From: Hyphomicrobiales bacterium
GTDB lineage: Bacteria > Pseudomonadota > Alphaproteobacteria > Rhizobiales > Beijerinckiaceae
DNA length: 41,962 nt
Assembly: GCA_004144595.1 (NCBI GenBank)
Contig: SEEM01000034.1
Span: 1-41,962 of the forward strand
Reading direction: 5' to 3'
Numbering within the stretch: position 1 is the first letter of the stretch; each line of letters begins with the position of its first letter. Below are positions 34,575-41,962 of this stretch, in pieces. A program made the position numbers and the translations under genes. The notes below the pieces were generated by a model. That model made no database searches, was not told the origin of the DNA, and saw only the letters and a list, made by a program, of their open reading frames with translations.

Positions 34575-35693
34575 TCAAGCGGCGAATTGCGTTTCGGGTA
34601 ATGACGGCGCGGCGGCGTCGATCATGCTGAGGTAAAGCGCCTCGTATTCGTTGATCATGCGCTCGGCGTCGCAGCGCCGTTCGGCATGAGCGCGACAGGC
34701 CTGTCGATTGAGCGTTTCGGCTACGAGTGCCGCCTGTGCCAGCGAAGCCGGATCGTCGGGAATCGCGAGGACACCGGTGGCGGCGTCCAGCAGTTCGGGA
34801 ATCGCGCCGCGGGCGAAGGCCGCCACGGGAACGCCGCAGGCCAGTGCTTCGGCAACGACGAGGCCGTAAGGCTCCTCCCAGCACGGCGTACATAGAAAGG
34901 CGCGTGATCCGCCGATGATCGCCGCGAGTTCGACATGCGGCAGATGGCCGAGATAAATGATACGGTCGTTCAGCTGAGGGCCGACTTTGCGGTCAAAATA
35001 ATCCTCGTCGGAAATCGGACCGGCGATGAGGAGCTTCGCGCCAGCCAGCCCGGCAGCGGCGATGGCGTGGTGTACGCCCTTTTCGGGCACAATCCGCCCG
35101 TACCAGACCCAGTAAGGCTCCTGAGCCGGCTCTACATGGCATACGAAGCGGTCGAGGTCGATGCCGTTCATGATGACGTGGTGGACGGGCGCGACACGGC
35201 TCCAGGAGCGGCGGATCGACTCCGAAACGGCAACGAAGGTCGCATGCGGCGCCTTGCACAGCCGCACGCCGCTTTCCAGCCATGCGAAGGGCGGCGTGTG
35301 CAATGTCGTCACCATGGGCATCGGCAGCGCATCGGCCATGGCGACGGGCAGGTAATGCAGAGAGTTGTTGTGGATTAGGTCGAAGGGTCGGCTTCGCAGC
35401 GCGTTCATCAGCGACAGATAGGCGTGGTGTTCCTGGAAGAAGGCCTTGTCGGGCGCCTCGGCGCAGCCGATGTCCAGCAGGGAGGTCTCGTCGCAGATCG
35501 CCTCGACGCAGACCCCGGGTTCGGAGCGCGACGAGGCAAAAATCGTCACGTCGTGACCTCGACGCTGCAAAGCGCCTTGCAGCATGGAGGTGTGCATTTC
35601 CAGCCCGCCGGCGAAGGGCTCCCGGATGGCGTGCTTGAGGTGAGCGATGATCCCGATACGCAACTGCCGCTCCTGTCCTGCCGGATCGTGCAT
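34575..35693 (-). CDS. GT4-family glycosyltransferase, first gene of the katE cluster
   Basis: This is a 372-residue product from the ATG at 35693 (MHDPAGQERQLRIGI). N-terminal half: IGIIAHLKHAIREPFAGGLEMHTSML (GT-B glycine loop) and FDLIHNNSLHYLPVAMA. C-terminal half: YGRIVPEKGVHHAI and the nucleotide-sugar site PCWEEPYGLVVAEALACGVPV (E-x7-E motif). This is the GT4 pattern of WbaZ/PimA-like retaining transferases. An EcfG-type promoter stands 110 bp upstream. Stress-region GT4 genes next to catalases are known from other proteobacteria, but the product is not defined. Confidence 0.92.
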   Translation of the reverse strand: MHDPAGQERQLRIGIIAHLKHAIREPFAGGLEMHTSMLQGALQRRGHDVTIFASSRSEPGVCVEAICDETSLLDIGCAEAPDKAFFQEHHAYLSLMNALRSRPFDLIHNNSLHYLPVAMADALPMPMVTTLHTPPFAWLESGVRLCKAPHATFVAVSESIRRSWSRVAPVHHVIMNGIDLDRFVCHVEPAQEPYWVWYGRIVPEKGVHHAIAAAGLAGAKLLIAGPISDEDYFDRKVGPQLNDRIIYLGHLPHVELAAIIGGSRAFLCTPCWEEPYGLVVAEALACGVPVAAFARGAIPELLDAATGVLAIPDDPASLAQAALVAETLNRQACRAHAERRCDAERMINEYEALYLSMIDAAAPSLPETQFAA

Positions 35694-35802
35694 CGAAGCT
35701 CGGGCAGGCGGCACAGGGTCCGCACTGCAGGTTCGCGCCTGACAGCAGCATCGGTCTGCAATTTTCACGAAGGCTTCCGCGAGATGCGGAACCTGGCTTC
35801 GG

Positions 35803-35828
35803 AACCCGCGCAAGCCTTTAAAAGTTCC
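35803..35828 (-). promoter_or_regulatory. EcfG-type promoter of the GT4-katE cluster
   Basis: The minus strand reads GGAAC (35828-35824), 17 bp spacer, GGTT (35806-35803). It is correctly oriented and about 110 bp upstream of the GT4 start. AT-rich DNA (35860-35935) lies further upstream. As the only good promoter ahead of the eight genes, it may drive the whole cluster. Confidence 0.65.
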
Positions 35829-35978
35829 AAGCTCGGCAATGGCAATCGCCGTAATCGTCAGTATTTAGCGGATGATATTTTTATCGCATTGCGTCTTTTG
35901 CTATTGACGCACTTAATTAATCGATTGGTCGACTGTTCTCATTGAGAAAAATGGCGCGTGGGCTTGCGTTGGCGAGCG

Positions 35979-37781
35979 CTAAGGATCGACAGCGAAGTCC
36001 GTACGCTGTTGAATGATGCCGCGCCGCGATCCGTGTGGAATTCTCGACGAGGTCAACGTGGCGCCGCCGATCGTTTTTGTGATCGTGATCTTGCGGTCGT
36101 GAAAGTGGTCGAGGCTGGCGCGGTGGCCGACGCTGATGACCGTCGCGTCGCGAAGCTCTTCTCCGAAGAGGCGCATCAGGGAGGTCTGGCTGTCCTCGTC
36201 CAGCGCCGACGTCGCCTCGTCCATGACGACGATGTCGGGTCTCTGCAGGAGCAGGCGGGCGAACGCGACACGTTGGCGCTCCCCTCCCGACAGTACCCGG
36301 TCCCAGGCTGCGACATCGTCGAGACGATGGCCCATACCGCCTAGGCCGCAACGCTGCATGGCCGCGAGGATCGGCGCGTCTGCGGTCGGGCGGCCGGCAT
36401 CGGGATAGAGCAAAACGGTGCGCAAGGAGCCCAGCGGCAGGTAGGGCTTCTGCGGAATGAAGGCGATCGACTGTCCTGCGGGAAAGTCGATCGAGCCACC
36501 GCCCCAAGGCCAGAGCCCGGCGAGAGCCCGGATCAGCGTGCTTTTGCCGGCACCGCTCTCGCCGCCGATCAGGACGCGGTCGCCTCGGTCGATCATCAGG
36601 GAGGTTTCGGCGAGGAGTGGGCTTCCGTCGCTATGGGCAAGCGACAGCCGGTGAATGTGGATGCTCTTATCGATGCTCCGGCCCATCCCGACCCTTCGAC
36701 CGGAAGGGATGGTCGCGGCGGCGTCGAGGCGTTCTAGAGCCTCCTGCAATTCATCGACGCGAGCGACGGACGCGAACCATTCGGCCAGCCGCAGAAAGTT
36801 GTCGACGAACCAGATCAGTGCCGCCTGCACCGCCATGAAGGCCGTGACGATCTGCATGACGGCGCCCAGCGTGACTTCGCCTGAAACGTATTTGGGCGCA
36901 CTCAGCAAAAGAGGCACGATCGGGAAGAGCGCACTATTGGCGTTCAGGACCAGAGCGACGATGCCCTGCTGGCGTATGAGGGCGAACCAGACCGAGACCA
37001 CCCGGCGATAGTTCTGCACGAGTGAGGCCCGTTCGTCTGCATCGCCCCGGATCAAGGCGATGCTTTCAGCGTTTTCCCTTAACCGAGTCATCTCGGCGCG
37101 AAAGCGCGCTTCCGCCTCGTTCTTGCCGCTGATGCGTTTCACCAGCGGCCAGCCTGCGAAATAGGCCGCATATGATGTAATCGCGGCATAGCCCACTGCA
37201 GCCAACGCCATATAGCTCGGGATGACGATCGCCCTGCCGCCGAGTTCGAAGCTTGCAGAGCCCGCCACGCGCCATAGGATCGCGGCGAAGGTCAGCGCAC
37301 TCACGGCCGCTGTGATTAGCCCGATCACGAACTCAACAAGAGGTTCGATCGACAGCCTGCCGTCTTCCGCGATCCGGTATTCGGGCGCAGGTAGATCTGG
37401 CGCGGAGAATTGCAGTTGATGATAGCGCTGATCTGACACCCACCAGCCGACAAGCCGTATCGTCACGAACTCGCGCCATCGCGTCTGGAGCACCATGCGG
37501 CTGACGACGAGGCCCGACAAAACCAACGCGGCAATGACGACGAGTCCCGGCAGCCAGAGTGCTACGGCCCAGATGGCGGATGCGTCGCGCGTTTCAAGCG
37601 CGTCGAAGAACCGGCGGTTCCAAGAGTTGATTCCAACGGCGACGACGATCTGTGCCGCGACGAAGCCCAGGACGGCTGCCGTAAGCAACCAGGCCCGCGT
37701 GCGCGTATTTCCGCGCCAGAACTGGCAGGCCATCAGGAAGAACTGGCGCGCTCGCGAGCGATGTGTCGGCACGGCGTCCAC
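35979..37781 (-). CDS. ABC transporter, fused permease-ATPase of the BacA/SbmA-YddA type
   Basis: This is a 600-residue product if started at GTG 37781 (GTG 37772 is an alternative). The frame is open further upstream but crosses the probable promoter. Six membrane helices of the ABC_membrane_2 type come first (WLLTAAVLGFVAAQIVVAVGIN, LVVIAALVLSGLVV and others), with the family's NRRFFDALETRD segment. The ATPase has Walker A GGESGAGKST, signature LSGGERQR, Walker B IVVMDEATSALDE and GHRAS. Relatives move vitamin B12, antimicrobial peptides or very-long-chain lipids. The substrate is unknown here. An EcfG-type promoter lies at 37861-37885. Confidence 0.88.
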   Translation of the reverse strand: MDAVPTHRSRARQFFLMACQFWRGNTRTRAWLLTAAVLGFVAAQIVVAVGINSWNRRFFDALETRDASAIWAVALWLPGLVVIAALVLSGLVVSRMVLQTRWREFVTIRLVGWWVSDQRYHQLQFSAPDLPAPEYRIAEDGRLSIEPLVEFVIGLITAAVSALTFAAILWRVAGSASFELGGRAIVIPSYMALAAVGYAAITSYAAYFAGWPLVKRISGKNEAEARFRAEMTRLRENAESIALIRGDADERASLVQNYRRVVSVWFALIRQQGIVALVLNANSALFPIVPLLLSAPKYVSGEVTLGAVMQIVTAFMAVQAALIWFVDNFLRLAEWFASVARVDELQEALERLDAAATIPSGRRVGMGRSIDKSIHIHRLSLAHSDGSPLLAETSLMIDRGDRVLIGGESGAGKSTLIRALAGLWPWGGGSIDFPAGQSIAFIPQKPYLPLGSLRTVLLYPDAGRPTADAPILAAMQRCGLGGMGHRLDDVAAWDRVLSGGERQRVAFARLLLQRPDIVVMDEATSALDEDSQTSLMRLFGEELRDATVISVGHRASLDHFHDRKITITKTIGGATLTSSRIPHGSRRGIIQQRTDFAVDP

Positions 37782-37860
37782 CTGAAGAGGGGCGCATCGC
37801 GCGGCAAGGAACCGATCGACACATGAGAGAAGCGGGCGCCCCTTTCGGTGCGCCAAAGTC

Positions 37861-37885
37861 AACCGCAGCGACCTCCTTTCGTTCC
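37861..37885 (-). promoter_or_regulatory. EcfG-type promoter of the ABC transporter gene
   Basis: The minus strand reads GGAAC (37885-37881), 16 bp spacer, GGTT (37864-37861), about 80 bp ahead of the GTG start at 37781. Between 37886 and 38310 I see no gene I can support. Confidence 0.65.
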
Positions 37886-38273
37886 AACCGGCGGTGTAAT
37901 CCCGCTCAAAAGCCAGATAGCGCGTCGTCTTCGCCGCACTGGGCTGTCTATCGAGCTGCTCTCGCGATAGGACGTGTGCTGATCGCCCGTCGATACGAAG
38001 TAATGGCGAAAAGAACAGTTTGGCCCTGTGCTGACAGGCACTAGCTGCAAAGAGATACTGCGGCTGGCGCGTCACGCCATCGTATCCGTGAAGCAGCTAC
38101 GGCTGCCCGCCTTCCTGGCCCTCTCCGATCATCCGGTCGACGGTGACCGGCATTTCGCCTCACATTGCAACACTGGACGAGCCGGCCATGGCCGTACTTC
38201 CAATTGCCAGAATTGCAGCGCGGCGGTCCATGGCAAGCTTTGGAGATTACGTTCTCAGGGCGCGCACGGAGGT

Positions 38274-38293
38274 GGGCGGCTTTGACGCCGCCC
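38274..38293. repeat. Inverted repeat downstream of the secreted hydrolase gene
   Basis: GGGCGGC (38274-38280) pairs with GCCGCCC (38287-38293) around a TTTGAC loop, 18 bp past the hydrolase stop. No T-tract follows on the minus strand, so it is at best a weak terminator or mRNA end stabiliser. Confidence 0.5.
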
Positions 38294-38310
38294 GCCCTGA
38301 GTTTCACGGA

Positions 38311-39396
38311 TCATATGCCGTTGCCCAGACCTTTCTTGATCTGCACAACTGCGAAGTCCTGCGCTTCCTTCGCCTTGGCGACAACCGCGTCCATGCCAAA
38401 GAACTCGTGCGCCACGCCGGTGTAAAGCTGGTGGGTGGTCTCGACGCCGGCCTCCTTCAGCTTGGCGACGATCATGTCCCCGTCAGACTTGAGCGGATCG
38501 ATCTCGGCGTTGATGACCGTCGTCGGCGGCAGTCCTTTTAGATTGGCTGCGACGAGATTCAGCCGCGGGTCCTGAATGTCGCTGCCTCCGTTGGTCGCAT
38601 GCTTCACGAACCAGGCCATCATCGGCGTGTTTAGCGGCTTGGCTGCGGCCTGCTCCTTCTTCGAGGGCGTGTCCATGGAGGTCGTCGCGACCGGATAAAC
38701 CGAGATGACCGCCACCGGCTTGGTCAGGTTCTGGTCGCGGGCGGCAATGGCGGTGTTGATCGCCAGGTTGCCGCCGGCGCTCTCGCCGACGAGCGCGATT
38801 TTGGCGGGGTTGTATCCCCAGCCCTGCGCGTTCTTCAGCACGTATTTATAGGCCTCGATCGCCTCGTCGTGGGCAGCGGGGAACTTGCTCTCCGGTCCCA
38901 TCGGATAATCAACCGAGACGACCGCTGCGCCGGTCTTCTTCGCCAGCGCCGACGGCGTCGCGTCGTAGACGTCGAGATCGGCGATCACCCAGCCGCCGCC
39001 CCGGAAATAGACGATGACGGGCAGGTTGGATTCCTTGGTCGCGTTCTCCGGCACGTACCAGCGCAGCTTGAGGTTGCCCATGTCGGCGAAGCGCTGGTTC
39101 GAGATCTTCAGCCCCTCATGTGGCTTCACCTCGATCTTCTTTTCCTTGATGATCTTCATCACCGCGTCGGTCGGCGTCGGCTGCTTGCGTGCCTCGCTTG
39201 GCTCGAGCGTCTCGATCGGCTTGCCGCCAAGGCCGGCGAGAACCGATAGCACTTCGGCCATGTCGGCGTCGGGCTTGCTTGCCGTCGTCATCGTCGCGGC
39301 AGGGGCCGGAACGGACGTTTGAGCAAGGGCAGGGGTCAGGACGCTGGTCCCCAGCAGCATGGCGAGAGAGAGTGTCTTCAAGGTCGTGGAGGTCAT
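38311..39396 (-). CDS. Secreted alpha/beta hydrolase of the HSL family with an altered oxyanion-hole motif
   Basis: This is a 361-residue product from the ATG at 39396. The signal peptide (LSLAMLLGTSVLTPALA) sends it to the periplasm. The catalytic Ser is in GESAGGN, Asp in EIDPLKSDGD and His in GVAHEFFGM, the HSL triad. The oxyanion-hole motif, normally His-Gly-Gly-Gly, reads FRGGGWV: the first position is Arg (codon CGG). Activity may be reduced or its specificity changed. An EcfG-type promoter (39431-39455) is 35 bp upstream. Substrate unknown; esterases of short-chain acyl groups are typical. Confidence 0.9.
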   Translation of the reverse strand: MTSTTLKTLSLAMLLGTSVLTPALAQTSVPAPAATMTTASKPDADMAEVLSVLAGLGGKPIETLEPSEARKQPTPTDAVMKIIKEKKIEVKPHEGLKISNQRFADMGNLKLRWYVPENATKESNLPVIVYFRGGGWVIADLDVYDATPSALAKKTGAAVVSVDYPMGPESKFPAAHDEAIEAYKYVLKNAQGWGYNPAKIALVGESAGGNLAINTAIAARDQNLTKPVAVISVYPVATTSMDTPSKKEQAAAKPLNTPMMAWFVKHATNGGSDIQDPRLNLVAANLKGLPPTTVINAEIDPLKSDGDMIVAKLKEAGVETTHQLYTGVAHEFFGMDAVVAKAKEAQDFAVVQIKKGLGNGI

Positions 39397-39414
39397 GAGG
39401 CCAATTCCTGACAT

Positions 39415-39678
39415 TTGTGTCTCCGCCACAAACCGCTGGAATCGCACAGAGTTCCCGCTCTTCTGGTGCCGGTCGAGGATTCGACAGTTCAGTTGCCCGA
39501 GCAGAAAAGTCCTTATGTCGCGGTGGCACGCCTGACCGTTCAACCCCAGGATGCCCGGAGCGAAGCGAAGTCTAAGGCCTTCGACGACGGTTTGTCCTTC
39601 ATCCCTTGGCATGGGCTCGCCGCGCATCGGCCACTCGGCTCAATCATGCGGCTGCGCAAGCCGGACAGCAAAATGTAG
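39415..39678 (+). pseudogene. 3'-proximal fragment of a catalase-like (SrpA-type) heme protein gene
   Basis: The + strand reads VPVEDSTVQLPEQKSPYVAVARLTVQ in pieces, then LSFIPWHGLAAHRPLGSIMRLRKP. This is the conserved C-terminal block of catalase-family SrpA-like proteins (P-W-H-x-L, H-R-P-L-G-x-I-x-R). It breaks off after RLRKP and stops at 39676-39678, where the family normally continues with a Tyr/Ser-rich end. Nothing of the upstream heme domain remains. The assignment rests on my memory of the family, not an alignment. The first third of the frame overlaps the hydrolase promoter and is probably not part of the gene. Confidence 0.55.
39431..39455 (-). promoter_or_regulatory. EcfG-type promoter of the secreted hydrolase gene
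   Basis: The minus strand reads GGAAC (39455-39451), 16 bp spacer, GGTT (39434-39431), leaving a leader of about 27 nt before the ATG at 39396. Confidence 0.65.
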
Positions 39679-39822
39679 GCGCGGTTTCGCTTCAATGGCT
39701 GCCCAATGCATGAGCCACGCACCAAGGAGGACATCAGCGGTTAGGGTTCGCCAGTGGACGCCTTATGGAAATTGCGCGCTGAGCGGCGCGCATCGCTGTT
39801 CATCGGGAGCCGACGGAATTGG

Positions 39823-41961
39823 TCAATCAGGTTTGACGCGCACCGGTACCGATTTCGATGCCGGCGTCTTCGACAGTGTGTCGTGGTGGCTGACCGGGAC
39901 GAGCACGTTGCACTCGGGATAATAGGAGGCGACTGTGCCTCGGGGGATGCGGTAGGCGACGAGCTTCAACCCGCCGAGTTTTCGGTCTACTCCATCTTCG
40001 ACATCGGTGATCATCAGGACCGTCTGGCCATTCGTAAGACCCTCGGCGGCGATGTCGTCGGGATTCATCAAGAGAACGTCGCGGGTCCCCTCGATGCCGC
40101 GATACCGGTCCGAATAACCGTAGATCGTTGTGTTGAACTGGTCGTTCGAGCGCAGCGTGATCAGCCGGTAACGGCCCGGCGCATCCTTGAAACCGAGCGC
40201 GTTGAGGTCGCCTGTCGTGGTGAACACGGCCCTGCCAGATTCGGTTTTCCAGATTCGCTCATGCGCGCTGTTTCCGCGGTAGAACCCGCCGGCCTCAAAC
40301 ATCCGTGCATTGAAGTCACGGAAGTCGTCCGGATAGGTCTGTTCGATCAGGGCGCGGACGAGACCGTAGTCGCCAGTCCACTCGTCCCATAGCAGCTTGA
40401 CGTTGGGAGCCAGCACCGCTTTGGCGATGCCTGCGACGATCGCCAGTTCACTTTTCGCCTCGGGCGAAACCGGCTTGCGACGCCCGATAGAGGCGTTGAT
40501 CATCGAGAAGCTGTCCTCGGTCGTCACCACCTGCTCGCCGCACGCCTGCCTGTCGATCTCGTAACGGCCGAGGCAGGGGAGGATATAGGCGTGCTTGCTG
40601 GGGTAGAGATGGCTGCGGTTAAGCTTTGTCGAGACCATCACGGTCAGCTCTTGGCCCGCCCAAGCCATTTCCATGCGCTGCTGGTCGGGTACTGCGCGCA
40701 GCAGGTTGCCGCCGAGCGAGATGAAGGCTTTAACCTTGCCGGCGATCAGGCCCTCGACCGCGTCGACGATCGACATCCCGTCCTCGCGCGGCGGCTCGAA
40801 CCCAAACATCGCCTTTAGTTTGTCGAGCGGCACCAGATGCGCTTTCTCGGCGATCCCGACTGTGCGCTGGCCCTGGACGTTGCTGTGGCCGCGCACGGGG
40901 CAGCAGCCTGCGCCGGCTCTTCCGATATTGCCGCGCAGCAGCAGCAGATTGACCAACATGGCGATGTTGAGCGAGCCATGGGCATGCTGGGTCAGCCCCA
41001 TGCCGTAGACGCCGATGACCCGTTCGGCCGCGATATAGATCGCAGCCGCGTCACGGATTGCAGCCTCGCTCAGGCCGCTTTCCTGCTCGATCTCGGCCCA
41101 GTCCGTCCTTCGGCAATAGGAGACGAAGTCGTCGAACCCCGTCGTATGTTGTTTGACGAAAGCGTGGTCGATCACCTCTGCGCGCCCCGCGATGTTGGCC
41201 GCATCGTCGGCCTCGACCACGCATTTGCACAGGCCCAGCATGGCTGCGATGTCGCCGCCGGACTTGAGCTGGTGATACTGGTCGGAGATCGTCGTCGCTT
41301 TGCCGGTCAGCATCGCGGCCGGGCTCTGCGGATCGACGAAAGACACTAGTCCTTGCTCAATGATCGGATTGAAGGTGACGATCTTCGCACCGCGATCCTT
41401 TGCTGCCTTCAGCGGATGCAGGAAGCGGGGGCTGTTGGTGCCAGGGTTTTGGCCGAAGAAGAAGAACGCATCAGCCTGTTCGAGATCGCCCCAAACGATG
41501 GTGCCGACCGCCGAGCCAATCACCTTGGTCAGGCCGACCGAGGTGGTCTCGTGGCACATGTTAGAGCTTTGCGGCAGGTTGTTGGTGCCGAACGCGCGCG
41601 CCAGCAACGCATACAGATATGACGCCTCCAGCCCGGCATGGCCCGAGGCGTAAAAGACCGCGTCATCGGGCGCGATCAGTTTCAACGCGGCGGCGATGCC
41701 TGCGAAAGCCTCCTCCCAGGTCACCGCGACGTAGCGGTCGATTCTTGCATCGTACCGCATCGGATGCGTCAGGCGGCCGGTCATCTCCAGATCGTGGTCG
41801 GACCAGCCGCGCAATGCCGTGACGGTGTGCTCAGGCTCGGCCCAGAACGCCGGCTCGCAACGCGCGCTGGTCAGCTCCCAAAGCGTTGCCTTGGCGCCGT
41901 TCTCGCAAAATTCGAAGGGCGAGTAGTTCGCAGGCTTCGGCCAGGCGCACGACACACACAT
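39823..41961 (-). CDS. FdhF/YdeP-like molybdopterin oxidoreductase, 5' end outside the window
   Basis: At least 712 residues are present and the frame is open at the window edge. The first codons (CVSCAWPKP, then FEFCENGAKA) match the YdeP-type N-terminal Cys motif, so roughly 50 residues are missing. The Mo-bis-MGD domain follows: SSNMCHETTSVGL with Cys where formate dehydrogenase H has Sec, FFFGQNPGTNSPRFLHPL, GMGLTQHAHGSLNIAML and LLLRGNIGRAGAGCCPVRGHSNVQG, then FISLGGNLLRAVPD. The C-terminal domain has RLITLRSNDQFNTTIYGYSDRYRG. Relatives are called formate dehydrogenase alpha-like, and YdeP is linked to acid resistance, but the true substrate is not established. Confidence 0.9.
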   Translation of the reverse strand: MCVSCAWPKPANYSPFEFCENGAKATLWELTSARCEPAFWAEPEHTVTALRGWSDHDLEMTGRLTHPMRYDARIDRYVAVTWEEAFAGIAAALKLIAPDDAVFYASGHAGLEASYLYALLARAFGTNNLPQSSNMCHETTSVGLTKVIGSAVGTIVWGDLEQADAFFFFGQNPGTNSPRFLHPLKAAKDRGAKIVTFNPIIEQGLVSFVDPQSPAAMLTGKATTISDQYHQLKSGGDIAAMLGLCKCVVEADDAANIAGRAEVIDHAFVKQHTTGFDDFVSYCRRTDWAEIEQESGLSEAAIRDAAAIYIAAERVIGVYGMGLTQHAHGSLNIAMLVNLLLLRGNIGRAGAGCCPVRGHSNVQGQRTVGIAEKAHLVPLDKLKAMFGFEPPREDGMSIVDAVEGLIAGKVKAFISLGGNLLRAVPDQQRMEMAWAGQELTVMVSTKLNRSHLYPSKHAYILPCLGRYEIDRQACGEQVVTTEDSFSMINASIGRRKPVSPEAKSELAIVAGIAKAVLAPNVKLLWDEWTGDYGLVRALIEQTYPDDFRDFNARMFEAGGFYRGNSAHERIWKTESGRAVFTTTGDLNALGFKDAPGRYRLITLRSNDQFNTTIYGYSDRYRGIEGTRDVLLMNPDDIAAEGLTNGQTVLMITDVEDGVDRKLGGLKLVAYRIPRGTVASYYPECNVLVPVSHHDTLSKTPASKSVPVRVKPD

Positions 41962-41962
41962 C

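Noticed and set aside
34543..34893. N-terminal extension of the catalase
   Set aside because: It lies inside the GT4 gene and is Arg-rich; the ATG at 34542 has a ribosome site and matches catalase N-termini.
37782..38075. N-terminal extension of the ABC transporter
   Set aside because: It crosses the probable EcfG promoter and does not resemble a transporter N-terminus.
38143..38541. Open frame on the plus strand overlapping the hydrolase 3' end
   Set aside because: It is antisense to the catalytic-domain codons of the hydrolase and shows no motifs.

Overview
The window is high-GC alphaproteobacterial DNA. Gene content fits Hyphomicrobiales (Rhizobiales), perhaps a Bosea- or Methylobacterium-like genus: DUF3606, DUF6894 and PRC-barrel stress proteins, a bcsN-type cellulose operon, a KaiC-like ATPase with a hybrid kinase, and repeated EcfG-type promoters of the form GGAAC-N16/17-(C/G)GTT. 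The genus is an inference. No tRNA, rRNA or CRISPR array was seen.

Region 1 (1-8.5 kb) is an accessory, partly decaying stretch of small stress and hypothetical genes. It holds an SRAP (YedK-like) operon, a PAS protein, a PRC-barrel protein without an ordinary start codon, a LigD pseudogene that has also lost its catalytic lysine, a DUF6894 and a DUF3606 protein, two diverged copies of a ~120 bp leader 7 kb apart, an exact 67 bp tandem duplication and an IS3-family remnant.

Region 2 (8.5-12.6 kb) has an atypical chemotaxis receptor and an AI-2E/PerM-family membrane protein with a long cytoplasmic tail. Region 3 (12.8-21.5 kb) is a cellulose operon on the minus strand, bcsN-bcsA-bcsB-bcsZ and a TPR scaffold, with most genes overlapping by a few bases. 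BcsZ carries Asn where the usual catalytic Asp is expected. Region 4 (22.1-26.5 kb) is a signalling block: a stand-alone receiver facing a KaiC-like ATPase/hybrid histidine kinase operon.

Region 5 (27.2-35.8 kb) is the most intriguing part. Eight tightly packed minus-strand genes encode a GT4 glycosyltransferase, a large catalase, a GT2, a GT-B enzyme, an acyl-CoA dehydrogenase-like flavoprotein, a PIG-L deacetylase, a methyltransferase and another GT2. A good EcfG-type promoter lies ahead of the first gene. This looks like a stress-induced pathway for a glycosylated, N-deacetylated and methylated product that I cannot name. Region 6 (36-42 kb) has a BacA/YddA-like ABC transporter, a secreted HSL-type hydrolase and an FdhF/YdeP-like molybdopterin oxidoreductase cut by the window edge, plus a catalase-like gene fragment.

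Seven EcfG-like promoters, each correctly oriented and about 30-110 bp ahead of a gene, tie regions 1, 2, 5 and 6 into one probable general-stress regulon.
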